Shown: positions 25,901-37,507, counted from the first letter of the stretch. The stretch: DNA of 64,000 bases from Lolium rigidum (GCF_022539505.1 NC_061514.1:340364644-340428643); one strand, 5' to 3'. Translations and numbers: made by a program. Notes: generated by a model from the letters alone, not told the origin.

Positions 25901-25908
25901 AATGTTAG

Positions 25909-27040
25909 TGACTAACCTCTCCCCCCTGTGGCCGCTAATCATAAGAAGAAGAATTGAAAGAAAGAGACTCTTAGATCAAATTACTGATAGGAATGAGCTA
26001 CAAAAATGAGAAAAAGATCAAACTAAAGAGGGGATTATAATAAAATGAGCTTTTTGTTCACAATATGGTAGCAAGCAGCAGGTTCTTTCTGATGGTTGTA
26101 GTTGCATACCTGGTTAGAAAATTAATTTCGATGCACTATTGTTCAAGTTTTACTTCCCCCACAGAAGCACTTAACAACTACAACTCACTAGAAGGTGAAT
26201 CAACATGAGCATTGACAACATACAGTTAGGAAAAATGCTACACCATTACATGTAAGGCTGATAACACCCCCCGCCACTAGGCCCTAACCGGCCTTATTTT
26301 TCTAGTGCATTGAAAACAACTAGATGAAAACTAGAAACTGAGGAACACAATGAGTGTAACTAAGTGATAAGATAATGAAGCAACTAGATGTATAAGGTCT
26401 CCCCTTTGTATGCCAATGCCATTTTGTAGGCATAATTGAAGAAAAAGACCGAAGTAGTAGACAGCTGAGAGAAAATAAAGAGCAGGAGAGAGCAGTCTTG
26501 ATAGTATAATCCAAGAATCGGGATATGCTTAGATAGTACAAAAATAGTTCCAGACAGGAAGACATAACACATCACAAAAAAATTATGCACATGCAACCGT
26601 TCTGTTTTCTCCATCTCCGTCACTGCTTCTCCGGCTTGCCGTAACTGCAGTTCATGGATCGGTGAGCTTTACTTAATTTTGAATGTGAAAAATGAGCAAA
26701 CAAAACTTAGAAGAAATTACTGAAAGCCGAAATGAGAAAATTAAAATGAGCTAGATGTTGACCCATGTTGTACATTTTGCAGTTGGAGCTAACACTTCTC
26801 CCTCTGTGGAAAGCAGCAGTAGTCAGATTAAGCGTGTGGGGTGAAAAAGTATCGTTTCTGCTTCAATGATCTGCTAGGCTCAAAATTATTTGGCTATCGT
26901 GTTTCCTTACACCGTTTTGGCTCTTGAGTGGGCAGGAATTAAGTTAGGGTCAGGTACTTTGTATCTTAGAAATACGATCTACCATGAAACTGTAACTTGC
27001 AAAACTAATACCGCCTAGAAAGCTGGATCTTTTGTGGGTT
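25909..27040. other. AT-rich intergenic sequence, no gene seen
   Basis: No ORF with recognisable family and no clear transposon ends. It may belong to the upstream or intron sequence of the FAR1-like fragment. Confidence 0.4.
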
Positions 27041-27605
27041 AATTACTGGGACTGATGTCGGCCAACAAAACTGTAACAGAGAGGAATTGAAGAAAATACT
27101 GAGCTAATAATGAAGACTATGAAAATGAGGTGAGCTAATGAAAGACTAAAACTGAAAAATAAGAGACTGAGGAATGAGAGAAGGTCCTATGCATGGACTG
27201 AGAAACAAGATTAAGAGACTGAAGAAACTAAGAAAAAGAGAAATAAGAATGAATTAAACAAACACAGAAAGGACCTAACCAGAGACTGAACAAAGTAAAA
27301 TGAAGAACTGAGACAGAGAGGAACTGAAGAAAAGACTGAGAAAATAATAATAAAACTGAGAACAAGTGATAGAGACAGAGAATGATAAGACTGAGATAAT
27401 GAAGAGAAACTGAAGAAATTAATAACAAATTAAACTGAGGAATGAGAAAATAATGAAGAACTAAATATTAAGAAAAAAATGAAACCTAAGACCTGAGACC
27501 TAAGAACTGAGAAAAATGAGATAAATTATAGGACTAAGTGACAAAGATAAGGAAAATGAGAGAAGAGGAATGAGAGAATTAAGAGAAAATAAAATAAAAT
27601 TATTT
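27040..27605 (+). repeat. Purine-rich low-complexity tract
   Basis: Over about 560 bases the plus strand is dominated by A and G with recurring ACTGAGA, GAGACTGAAGAA and AATGAGA words spaced irregularly at about 10-20 bases. It is not a strict tandem repeat. It lies immediately upstream of the FAR1-like exons and could be decayed minisatellite or intron sequence. Confidence 0.6.
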
Positions 27606-27692
27606 AAATGATACCGATAATGAGATCAGCAGAGTTCTTCACGTATGTAATTTTTGCTAATTTACCAAAAAATATTCCCATGCATATTTCAG

Positions 27693-29007
27693 GGATATGC
27701 TCACAAGGATATGCATCATCAATTGATATCCAAGATGAGTTCTTCACACAAGTAGGTGATAACAGAAAAAATGGAGATTCATACGAGTATACAATTAGCT
27801 AATGATCGGATTGCAGGAAGGATTCGCATACACTGGTTTGCTTCTTGGTGCTATAAATGATACTGCAACATATCAAAAGGACTACGCACAGGTAATTTTT
27901 AACCTATTATTTTTGTAAAACATATTTGCTGAAAAAAACCAAATGAAACAAAAGTCTACTGACCAAAATATATCGTTTATAAAATATGCAGGTACCAGCT
28001 CATGCTTTACTTCATATAGATGGAAAAACAGATGATGACAATCAAGGTTCATGTACTACATCTCTTCAACAAGAAAAAGACAATTCATGGGACCTAAGCA
28101 TGTTTTACGACATGCAGCTAGACCAGGACATTCTCTTGATTATTAAGAACATTTTTCATTATTTAATATAGTTTTCATACATTAACAAAGTGCTGACCAA
28201 TAAAAAATGATAACATGCATGCAGGTTACTAGATCTGAGGGTGTGGAACAAGGACATCAAATAAGTAAAAGAAATGCAATGGCTAAATCAGAGAACAACA
28301 CAAGTTCTGGAGAATACCATGATGGCCCGTCCACGAGCACAACCAATGGAAATGCCAGCCCAAGTGATGTCACTGCAGAAGGGCGGAAGGAGATTACTGA
28401 AGATGATATAAAAATATTTCTAGCAAATGAGAAGTTAACTGCTGAGGGGGTTCAAAACGAAGAGAATTCAAACAATGAGAGTGACAGCCAGTTGAAACCT
28501 AAGGTTGGAATGCAGTTTGAAACAAGAGAGGAGGTTCAAAAGTTCTTCAACCTGTATGCTTACAATGTTGGCTTCTCAGTCAGCTGTGTTTCATCTTACC
28601 ATACTGCAAGCAAACGAAGAAACAATGAGGTAATAAGATTTACTATGAAATGTAACAAGTATGGAAAAAACACAGAAGTAGAAAATGAGCAGATTGTAGC
28701 ACAAATACAAAGCACGGTAATAGCTAAGACATATTGCAAAGTAGAAATGGTGGTGAGTGAAAGAAACGGCTTGTGGCGAATCACAACTCTACACCTTTTG
28801 CACAACCATGAACTATGCCCGCAGAGCAGATTCTGCAGGTCACATATATACATGTCTCAAGCTGAACAAGAGATGATACAAACTATGAAACATTGCAATT
28901 TGCCTACTCGGGACATGTTTGCAGTGTTGACGTTTATAAGAGGCATGGCACAACTACCATACAACGAAAGAAAGGTCAGCAACTACAGCACCATCATAAA
29001 CAGGGAG
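27693..29007 (+). pseudogene. Truncated FAR1/FRS-type gene (FAR1 DNA-binding domain only)
   Basis: Four exon-like blocks share phase 0 joins: 27693-27751, 27817-27891 (EGFAYTGLLLGAIND...), 27992-28117 (VPAHALLHIDGK...) and 28225-29007. The last encodes a FAR1 domain: GMQFETREEVQKFFNLYA, then VSCVSSYHTASKRRNNEV, a variable centre, and LWRITTLHLLHNHELCP with the conserved H-x-H ligand pair, ending KVSNYSTIINRE before a GT donor. FAR1/FRS proteins are transcription factors derived from Mutator transposases and act in far-red light signalling. Here the MULE transposase and SWIM domains that should follow are missing, and the third block ends CAG|CT where a GT donor is expected. Both argue for a broken gene or captured fragment. 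The FAR1 domain itself is confident; functionality is not. Confidence 0.72.
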
Positions 29008-30284
29008 GTGACAATGTCCTATATAATTTTAAAACTTCAATATAAAAATAACGAAAGCAATAAGAATCATAAAAAGAAAAGAAGCCAAGAAAAAATATGA
29101 GAAATTCCAAAAAGGGAAGAGTAATAACTCCTAGATCATCACTAGACGAGCTGAGTTCATCATGACAGTCAGCATTTGATGAAAGATAATCAGACACATC
29201 ACCCAAATGAGAATAAACACGATGCCCATTCCCACAAAGCATATGCCAGTTGTCGCTGATACGATGCCTACATACAAAACACAAGCACCCATGAGCACAT
29301 AAAAAACATAAAACACAGTAAAATGACTAGATTCTAAAAAGAAGCAGGAATGAGTGCAATTAAATAAAAATATTTAGCACTTCATATGAAAAAACAGAAA
29401 CAAAAAAAAACCCTTAAAACATAAAATGAGCCAAAAGTTAATAGCCAAAGTTGCACTATCCTATAAGTTAAAAAAGAATGTCATAATGATTGACGGAGGG
29501 TGATAACCAAAGTTGCGCTGTCCTACAATTTAACATCTAGAACACAAAAACCATAGATTCTACAAGAGAGCAAAAGACAGAACAAGAATTGTAGATTATA
29601 TCTATTGTGGACCACAGTGTGGAGTTGCAATTGAAAATCGAAAGTCCTTTACATAAAGCCAAAACGACCTATAATCCTTATTATATATTCAAAATAAGAA
29701 CAAAACGCCTAGCTAAAGCAGATTCTACTAGTACAATGAAACAAAGTAATACTTTGCATACGCCAAACCATGTATATTATGTTAGCTCCGATTTCCCCTT
29801 GATGTACAGAAAACATTACTTGCCATAGACAATCCGCATAGCTGCAGAATGGCATTACAAACAAAAGAAAAAGGCATGCAGAATATTATGAAAAACATCC
29901 AAAGCACGGGCACTCAATACAGTCAATGAAAAGATGTTTTAGAGGGAAAGAAGAATCTGAAAATCACCTAATTATTGACCATCTTATACAGCAACAGCAC
30001 CAGCCACCTCGCTAGTACCGAAACTGCTATCATTCAGTCCATGCACCTTGACACTAACATAAATACCACTAACAGGAACAACAAAAGTATAAACATTAGG
30101 TCTATTCAGACTATTGAAGAAAACTATAAGAAAATTCAATTTAATGACAATAAACAAGATGTCACCGCAAACCCAACGCTCTCTACACACAAATAGATTA
30201 CAAACTAAAATGAAGCCATACATAGGCTAACACCTTATCTAATGCTATGATTTATATAAAATGATTTATGGCCTAAGAAAAATG
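29008..30284. other. AT-rich sequence, no gene seen
   Basis: Only short ORFs of random type. The MULE domain exons of the FAR1-like gene are not found here on either strand. Confidence 0.5.
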
Positions 30285-30827
30285 GAAGAACGCTGAAGCA
30301 TGATTATGAGAAATGATTCTATGCTAGTGGTAATCCGTAATTAGGCTTGTATTAGTATGCGTCGATTGGACGGCCAGCACGCAAGGGAGAAGCGTGCGCG
30401 CACGCTCGGCAGCAGACACGGGCACGCGGAATCATGTGAGGCACGCACCGAGAAAACGTGTGCCTCGTGGTAGGCAGACAGAGATCTCAGCTATCAAGAA
30501 ATAATGCTAACCAGCGTCAGAGATTAGATGCAAGTAGGATATTCGTCATCTGAGAACCATGGGTACATGAAAATTTTGAATGAAGATCTACATAGGAGCC
30601 ACCAACAGACGCATACACGTGAATCAAAATGAAATTGACTAACAAAATAAGGGGAAGAACACTGAAGCATGATTATGAGAAATGGTGCTATGCTAGTAGT
30701 AATCCATAATTAGGCTTGTATCATTCAGCTGTTACTCCACCATCGGGAGTAGAAGATCTGCATAGGAGCCACCAATAGACGCACACAAGTGAACCAAAAT
30801 GAAATTGACTAACAAAATAAGTGGAAA
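30285..30827. repeat. Local duplication with internal length difference
   Basis: CTGAAGCATGATTATGAGAA begins both 30291 and 30662, and CATAGGAGCCACCAA recurs near 30592 and 30760, each followed by a GAAATTGACTAACAAAATAA match. The first copy (to about 30650) holds about 200 bases that the second lacks, including a CG-rich stretch at 30360-30480. Confidence 0.65.
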
Positions 30828-30989
30828 ACAACATCTATCTGAATCGCAAAAGAACAAAATAACATCTATATCATGGGGGACGCACACACGAGAATATCAT
30901 CACATCAAAACAAGCCAAAATCCATGTATAAGCGTTCACCCTTTCAGCGAAGAACAACAAAATATACACCAGATCTACAAGTTTCTGAT

Positions 30990-31330
30990 GCGAAAACAAA
31001 CAGGCAGGGGCGCGCGGGCACAACCACAAAGAAACATACCAATCATGCCGGCGACGAAGGCTCCTACCGCCCCCTCGAAACGATGGTTTCTCGTTCAAAG
31101 CTTCTCCATGGAGGAAACCACCTCCTCTGCCTCCACGCACACCCATCCTTCCGCAACAAAATATAGTAGGAGAAACACAGGGAGGAGAAACGACCGGAAT
31201 CCTCCCAGCACGCCGCGGCGGAACCAGGCCCTCCGCCCCGTACGAGTCTACCACCACCTCGACTCCGCCTCTCGTCCCCAAATTTCTCTCCGCTGAGGCC
31301 GCGACAGAGGAAAGGATGGGGAAAGTGGAG
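30990..31330. other. GC-rich island of unknown origin
   Basis: A block of higher GC with long open frames on both strands (for example about 130 codons on the minus strand). No protein family is recognisable. It may be a decayed first exon or leader of a gene now lost, or transposon sequence. Confidence 0.25.
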
Positions 31331-31757
31331 CTAACTACAGACAAGAGAGCACGAACCCCGAAATTCAAAATGAAGGGACTAAAAAATAAACCGGACAACA
31401 AACAAGAAAACCGGAAAGTAACAGCGCGTGGGGGATGATCGGACTTGCGTCAAGATATGTGCGAGAGATGAAAGCAACGGACAGCAATGTGACTTGGAAC
31501 GAATTGTGTTTTCAGCTAGCTGAAAAATAGGAAATGTGCTTTTTTAACAACAAAGCCGGTCGCTTTGATTCAACGGATTCCAAAACATAGAAATAGAATA
31601 ATAACATGTGATTCTTATGTCACACATCTATTGAATCCTAGGGTATAGTGTAGTGTTTACGATGTTGGATTTATAGCATAGAGAAAACAGGTGATTTTTT
31701 TCCTGAAAGATTGAGTGGATGCAAAAAAAAAATCTTAAAATGTAATGAAAACAAATA

Positions 31758-31881
31758 CTCCCTCCGTCCATTAATAGATGTCCAGTGGTTCGTCTAAATT
31801 TGGATGTATCTATGCCTAAAAAAAGTCTAGATACATTCGAATTTAGATAAATTTTTAACATCTAAAAATGGACAGAGGTAG
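31758..31881. mobile_element. Stowaway MITE (124 bp)
   Basis: Starts CTCCCTCCGTCCAT and ends ATGGACAGAGGTAG with TA on both sides. CTCCCTCCGTCC is the typical Stowaway/Mariner terminus in grasses. Confidence 0.88.
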
Positions 31882-32101
31882 TACTTAAGAACAGATTCTA
31901 TAGAACAAAATCAAACCACTCACATGGTAAACTTGCTATGATTTCCAATCTTCAAAAAAAAAACAAGATCATGATTCTTTGGAAACTATCTTAGTGGAGT
32001 GTTGATTTTGCTGAACTCTTGTGTTGTATAGTTTGAACCTCCAAAAAACTCCGCAATTAAGTAAACTCACGAAAATCCTCGTGTAAAGACACAATGTATT
32101 A

Positions 32102-32220
32102 TTTCCTCCGTTTTAGAATAAGTGTTGCATCTTCTTAGATATAGATGTATCTACACATTAAAAAATATGTAGATACATATGTATCTATACAAAGCTACGA
32201 CACTTATTTAAAACGGGTAG
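32102..32220. mobile_element. Stowaway MITE (119 bp)
   Basis: Starts TTTCCTCCGTTTTAGAATAA and ends TTATTTAAAACGGGTAG with flanking TA at 32100-32101 and 32221-32222. The ends pair as imperfect inverted repeats, and the centre (GATGTATCTACA... TGTAGATACAT) is palindromic. Confidence 0.82.
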
Positions 32221-32470
32221 TACAAAACTAGTACGTGTTTTGAATGTGAACCCAGAGGGTTAAATCAATGACAACTTTGGATTATCGTGTAGGAGATAAT
32301 GAAGTATGCCATATCTAGAAATCTAAAGTGCCAGCATCACAAATGGTGCACTAGGAAGAGTGAGTTTGATTCTTGGCTCTCTCTTGACTAAAAGTAGTGT
32401 CACTCTAGCCGCTTGATGGTGTACTTAAATGAATGGTAGGGACTGAGAGGTAGTTAAATGGTTGTTCACA

Positions 32471-32617
32471 ACAATTGGATGGGTGTTTAGAAAATTAGGT
32501 AACATTGATCCACAAGAGTCAAGTTCTTTGACCATGACCATTGGATGGATGTTCTGAAAATTAGATAACACTGATCCACAAGAGTAAATTCTTTGACCAT
32601 GACCATTGAATGGGGAA
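32471..32617. repeat. Two tandem copies of about 74 bp
   Basis: CATTGGATGGATGTTCTGAAAATTAG... and its neighbour repeat ACAATTGGATGGGTGTTTAG, each followed by GATCCACAAGAGT and TTCTTTGACCATGACCATTG. No coding potential. Confidence 0.6.
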
Positions 32618-32619
32618 TT

Positions 32620-33940
32620 ATGAAACTGGGTAAAGAATTTTCATGGCTCAGATTGCAAGTATTGCAGACTAATTTGTATTTTTATGCCATGTACCGCAAT
32701 ATAAATTTTTGACCGTCTCTAACATTTAATCTGCATGATGCTTAAATGCTTTATTTTTCTTTATTTAGATATCTAATATTTATGTACACCCTATGTAATC
32801 CATATGATGTAAACTTTACGAATCTGAAATTTTGAAATAAACGGTTGTGTGTATCGATTGATGCATATCTCGGCTTCGCTTCCCATTTTGAAAAAAAAAA
32901 ACACAAAGTCGGCAACTAGCATTCCCATCTATCAGAGGGAAAAGAGAATTGGCAACTAGCTTGTTCCCCATGATGCTGAAATTCCAACTCGGCTCTCGAG
33001 CTCCCCAGCACCCAGGTGAATTCCAAGAAATAGGCAAAAGTTTTATTTTTTATATATTTTGGAGCAATAAACATGTTCACGTGCAATTTTTCAAGGTGAA
33101 ACGATATCTATGGTGCTCTGCAGAAATTTTTGAGAAACAAAATAGGTGCTCTAACAAAGGTTTTAAAAATGGTAGTTTAGAGCAACAACAAAAATACGAG
33201 AATGTTTGTTGCCAAAAAAAACTTTAGTTTTGTATGAAATTTTCAAACATGTGTGTTGCCAAAAAAAAAACAGAAACACCATTCCTTTATGAAATCTGCA
33301 ACGTACACAAAACACTTGAACATGTTTGTTTCCAAAAAAGTTTTGATATTTTTTGAAACATTTTGCAATTTGTGTTTGAATTTTCTGCTCATGCAGGTTC
33401 AGATGAACTCTGGGCCAAAAACTCCGCTCTTTCCTATCTAGACCACTTGTTAGTTCCAGTGATCTGGTATCTCAATAAACCCGCCAATATGCAAACAATG
33501 GATGCCATATCAGAGACATAGAGTAAACAATTCATGCACATTTCGCAAAAAAAATAGCACATCAACTGCTTGTTGGTTTTTTTTTTTGTGGGTGCTCATC
33601 AAGCATGCGGCTGGATAATGCACATCCATTGTTAAGTGGACTGATTTTCGTCTTACTAAGCAGAGATACACAAATAACAATATAGGTAGTGTTTATTCAT
33701 CTTATTAAGCAGAGACGATACACAAATCACAACAGGTTTGTTTTATTGACGGAGGAGAGGACACAACACACAGCTGATAGGCAAGCGATAACAACATTTC
33801 TCGAGAGAGAGAATAGGCAAGCAATAACGCGGACGACGACATATTGTCGGCACGCACAATACGATGACTCTGCTCATCTCATCTGAGCTTTATTTTTGGC
33901 GGAGTATATGTATCTTCATGTCGTCGTCCAGAGCTTGGAC
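32620..33940. other. AT-rich intergenic sequence downstream of the inhibitor gene
   Basis: No gene recognised. Repeated GTTTGTTKCCAAAAAA phrases occur at about 33200-33340. The last part is the 3' flank of the minus-strand inhibitor. Confidence 0.45.
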
Positions 33941-33943
33941 CGA

Positions 33944-34327
33944 TCAGTACTTCTTGCAGGGTCCCCCGCAGGTGCCGTCGACGGTGGCCTTCATGTCAGC
34001 GCACCTGAACGTCTGGGGGTTAGTCGTCACCACGCGGCACGCCGAGCAGCCAGTGGGGCACTGGGGGTGGGGGTCGTCGCAGACGTCGACGCCGGAGAAG
34101 GACCTGCAGTTGTCGCAGCAGGGCGGGAAGTAGTCGGCTGCACGCATGACAATGGCACCATCACATCAGTTCGTCGCTCAAGCTTAAGAACTCTCACTAG
34201 CATATGAAGAACTTGGTTCAGGAACAGATAGTATGAATAAGGCGACGTTACCGTTGACGTGTGAGAGGATCCCCATGACCAGGACGGCCTGGAGAACGAG
34301 GATCGCCACGAGCTTGGTGTTCTTCAT
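33944..34327 (-). CDS. Bowman-Birk-type proteinase inhibitor, two exons
   Basis: Exon 1 is 34327-34252 (25 codons plus one base) and exon 2 is 34137-33944, joined across a 114-bp GT-AG intron to give 89 residues. Residues 1-25 form a signal peptide (MKNTKLVAILVLQAVLVMG). The mature part starts ADYFPPCCDNC and is cysteine-rich, with CPTGCSACRVV, FRCADM and a C-terminal CGGPCKKY. The cysteine pattern matches small secreted grass Bowman-Birk inhibitors that are induced by stress and wounding and block serine proteases. The first loop reads CRSFSGVDVCDD, without the usual CxCTKS core, so the classical trypsin-reactive site is altered and activity is uncertain. An intron right after the signal peptide fits the family. 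No frameshift is seen. Confidence 0.9.
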
Positions 34328-34437
34328 CGTTGCCTCGAAGCTTTTCGAGTGAGCAAAGCTCTCTGTGTTGTCCTGTCTAGCTGGGGAATGCTTTATGTTG
34401 TAGTAGTTTGTTGATGGCCAAAGGGGCTAGCAGCTCT

Positions 34438-34450
34438 CTCTATATATAGG
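34438..34450 (-). promoter_or_regulatory. TATA box of the Bowman-Birk gene
   Basis: Minus strand reads CCTATATATAGAG, about 110 bases upstream of the start codon, a strong TATA box at expected distance. Confidence 0.75.
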
Positions 34451-34561
34451 AGTCGATTCGGCAACTTGATTGGCAAATCTGCCACAGTTGAGAGGCTGCG
34501 ATCGGGTTGGTGGGGAGATAATGATGTTTGACTACTGCTGGCTTGGAAATTTAGACTTGTA

Positions 34562-35127
34562 TACTCTTGTTCCTTTTTTTCTTCACATGCGGCTTGGATT
34601 GTTTGACAGGCATCTCTCATGTCCAGCACACAACAGCACACGGGCGTACGAATTTGGATCTTGACAACAAATATAAGTTGTCGAAATCAGTGGGTAGGAT
34701 ATGCTCTGATGTGGAGGAAGAGTACATCTTTCGAACTCCGCGCCACGGGATTCACACTACTAAACCACATGAGACGCATAACTGATCGAAGACGGTCCCT
34801 TTAGCATTTGGTTGCATCACAATTTCACATCAACAGTCCACTCACATGAATGCAGAAGCTAACACTGGCTGGATACATAAATAACTAGTACAAGTAAAGT
34901 ATTTTAACCTCATGGAAGATGAGCACTATTGTCATTAAAGTGCTGACAAGTTAATCGACAATCCTGAATCCTCTGAAATTATCTCCGTAACTGAAGGGCA
35001 GAAAGGTAAGAGCAACTCTACCATATCATCTAAAAGGGACTATTCCCTACAAAACTGCCAATTTAAAGGCTCAAAACTCACTCTAGCAGAAAAGTTTCTT
35101 CTAAAAGCCCCCACTCCAGCACTGTGA
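34562..35127. repeat. Tandem duplication, copy 1 (about 566 bp)
   Basis: Shares with 35475-36872 the phrases GGCTTGGATTGTTTGACAGG, GATTTGGATCTTGACAACAA or close variants, and ACTCACTCTAGCAGAAAAG in the same order. At the position of the Harbinger insertion in copy 2 this copy reads straight through (TTTGGTTGCATCACAATTT), so it is the empty site. Confidence 0.82.
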
Positions 35128-35474
35128 GTGATCAGGGTCCACCGAAGAGATCGAGGTTAAGCACCTCGTCCTCTTTCGAAGAATGAGACGATAGGATGAG
35201 TGCAGGCAGGGGTCAGCGGAGCGGAGGAAGCTCATTGGCATCAGAGAGAAGCTCAACGAGTTGATGAATGCAAGCAAGGGTATAGGGATAGCGGCTGAAG
35301 TTTTGCAAATGAATTAAGTTGGAATTGGCCGAGAAGAGGCAACCAGAAAAGTCTGAATGCTATTAAACTTGTGATTTTGACCATGGAAAGTCTGAATTAT
35401 ATTGATGCAAAACTATAGTTGTAGCATAGTTTATATACACAAATATGTAAGATACAGAGAGTTCTTTTTTCAAA
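35128..35474. other. Spacer between the two tandem copies
   Basis: No ORF of note. It contains a TTGATGCAAAACTATAGTTG stretch related to sequences at about 38200 and 38490. Confidence 0.45.
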
Positions 35475-36872
35475 TCAGTGTTTTTTTTCTTCACTGGCGG
35501 CTTGGATTGTTTGACAGGCATCTCTTTCAGGTCCAGCACACATCAGCACACGTGCGTACCGATTTGGATCTTGACAACAAATACTCCGTATAAGTTGTTC
35601 AAATCAGTGGTCGGATATGCTCTGCTGTGGAGAGTACATCTTTCGAACTCGGCGCCACGGATTCACACTACTAAACCATATAATGAGACCCACAACGGAT
35701 CGAAGACGGTTCCTTGGCTTTTGGTTAGAGCAGGTCTAACAGACCCCTTAAAAGCCCCAACCCCGTAAAATAACCGCCGATATACGGGGTAGAGCTCTAC
35801 CCGGCCGTCTAGCAGACCCCGTAAATCAGCTCCCGGTATCGAATTTTTACAGTTTTGGGTACGGGCGGCTCCTCGCCCCTTACAAGTACGGGGTGGGAGG
35901 CTGAATACGAGGCGAACCCCCTAGTCGTGGCGGGCTGAATTTTCGGAAATCAAGCGTTCATCGCGTCGCTCGCGGCCGGGGCGGCGTCGCGCGACGGGGC
36001 CGTGGCGGCCGGAGGCCGGTGCATGGCATGGCGCGATGAGCAGCAGCAGGCCGTGGCGGGCGGGGCGGCCGGAGGCCCGGGCGTCGCGGGGCGGCCGAGG
36101 CGTCGCGAGGCCGGAGCGAGGCGGGGCCGGGGCGTCGCGGGGCGGCCGGAGCGGGCCGGAGCGTGGCGGGCGGGGCCGGGCGTCGCGGGGGCGGCCGGAG
36201 CGGGAGACGAGGCGGCCGGGCCGTGGCGAGGCGTGGCGGGCGAGGCGGCCAGGCCATGGCGGGCGAGGGCGGCCGGCGGCGTGCGCGGGCGGGGCGGCCG
36301 GAGCGGAGACGCGATTTGGCCATGGCTGCGAGTGCCCACGTGTGGAAGAAGAAGAGAAGGAAGATGAGGAAAGAAAAGAAATTAATTTGGCATATTCTTG
36401 GAATATGCTTTTTTACCGTTTAGGGATACGAGGTCATAGCTAGCCGTCGAAGTTTTGGCCGGCGAAAACTGGATACAGGGCCCTCTACTCGCGTTTTAAG
36501 GGGCGAAAAAATACGGGGCCTGTTAGACATGCTCTTACATCACAATTTTCACATCAAAAGTCCACTGGAAGGAATTTAGAAGCCAACACTGGATGGATAC
36601 ATCAATAACTAAGTTAACCACGAGTGAAGTATTTTAATTTCGAGGAAGATGAGCACCATTGTGATTAAAAGGTAGACAAGTTAATGGGCAATCCTCTGAA
36701 AGTACCACCAAGCTATCTGCGATACGCAGGGTTGAAAGGTAAGAAGAACACTACCATGCCATCTAAAAGGGCACATTCCCTATAAAAGCTGCCAATATGA
36801 AGGACGGGTGGCAGAAAACTCACTCTAGCAGAAAAGCTTCATCTAAAAGTCCCCACTCGAGCACAGTGAGAA
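35475..36872. repeat. Tandem duplication, copy 2, split by a Harbinger element
   Basis: Same order of sequence as copy 1, but interrupted after TTTTGGTTA by the element at 35728-36534 and resuming CATCACAATTTTCACATC. Confidence 0.82.
35728..36534. mobile_element. Non-autonomous Harbinger-type element with GC-rich core (807 bp)
   Basis: Inverted ends GAGCAGGTCTAACAGACC and, in reverse, GAGCATGTCTAACAGGCC are flanked by perfect TTA targets (35725-35727 and 36535-36537). The centre (about 35960-36330) is an extremely GC-rich, imperfectly repeated block built from CGTCGCGGGG and GCGGCCGGAG words. It is open in all six frames without resembling a protein. Confidence 0.85.
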
Positions 36873-37365
36873 GTGGAAGGAGCTACTCGGCCTACTCCTG
36901 CTGCGGAAGATTAGTTGGAAATTGGCTGGCTTTGGCCGCCGAATGGAACCAACTACCTGAAATTTTTCTCGCGCCAACAATGCAGCAAACTGAATAGTTC
37001 GGCCCAAAATCCACGTATATGTAACATTTGGCGAAGCGATGAGGGTTTTCTGCAAAAAAAGTTGGGCTCAAGCATTTTTGCCGTATCTTTTTGGCTCGGT
37101 ACCGCATGTTGGCGGTTATCTTCTACTTTCCAACCGGATGCGGTATCTGATATAGATGATCTACAGGGCAACCCAAACACAGGAGGAGGAGGTTCGGGGG
37201 GCAACGCATGCAAGGCATGATGATCTTTGGAGACCGGCTATGTTGCTTTTTATTTGCTCATGTTTGTTCATGCACTTGTTCTATGTCTGGTCATGCATTT
37301 GGATCTCAAAATACGTTTAATTTTGAACATTTGAAATATCATTTGAATTTGAAGGCAAATATAAT
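36873..37365. other. Intergenic sequence, no gene seen
   Basis: Short ORFs in several frames only. No transposon termini recognised. Confidence 0.4.
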
Positions 37366-37507
37366 TGTTGCTCTTAGATTGATTTGATCCCGCGTTGGGA
37401 TTATATAGTACAAGAAGATTTAGCTGCTAAGGCAAATAGATTACAAATAAGGTAGGACTCTTTGAGTCGGTTTGCTCTAGACGTGTCCTAACCATACAAG
37501 TCTAACA
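37366..37507 (-). mobile_element. 3' LTR of a truncated copia element (142 bp)
   Basis: On the minus strand the pol ORF is followed by GCGGGGGGTG, and TGTTAGACTTGTATGG starts the LTR, which ends CTAAGAGCAACA. This is a short LTR with TG...CA ends. The other LTR is absent. Confidence 0.7.

Noticed and set aside
30871..31401. 176-codon minus-strand ORF
   Set aside because: No recognisable domain and no splice partner; kept only as a GC-rich island of unknown origin.
35950..36443. Overlapping ORFs of 86-135 codons in all frames
   Set aside because: They arise from the almost pure GC core of a Harbinger element and translate to Arg/Gly/Pro/Ala low-complexity only.
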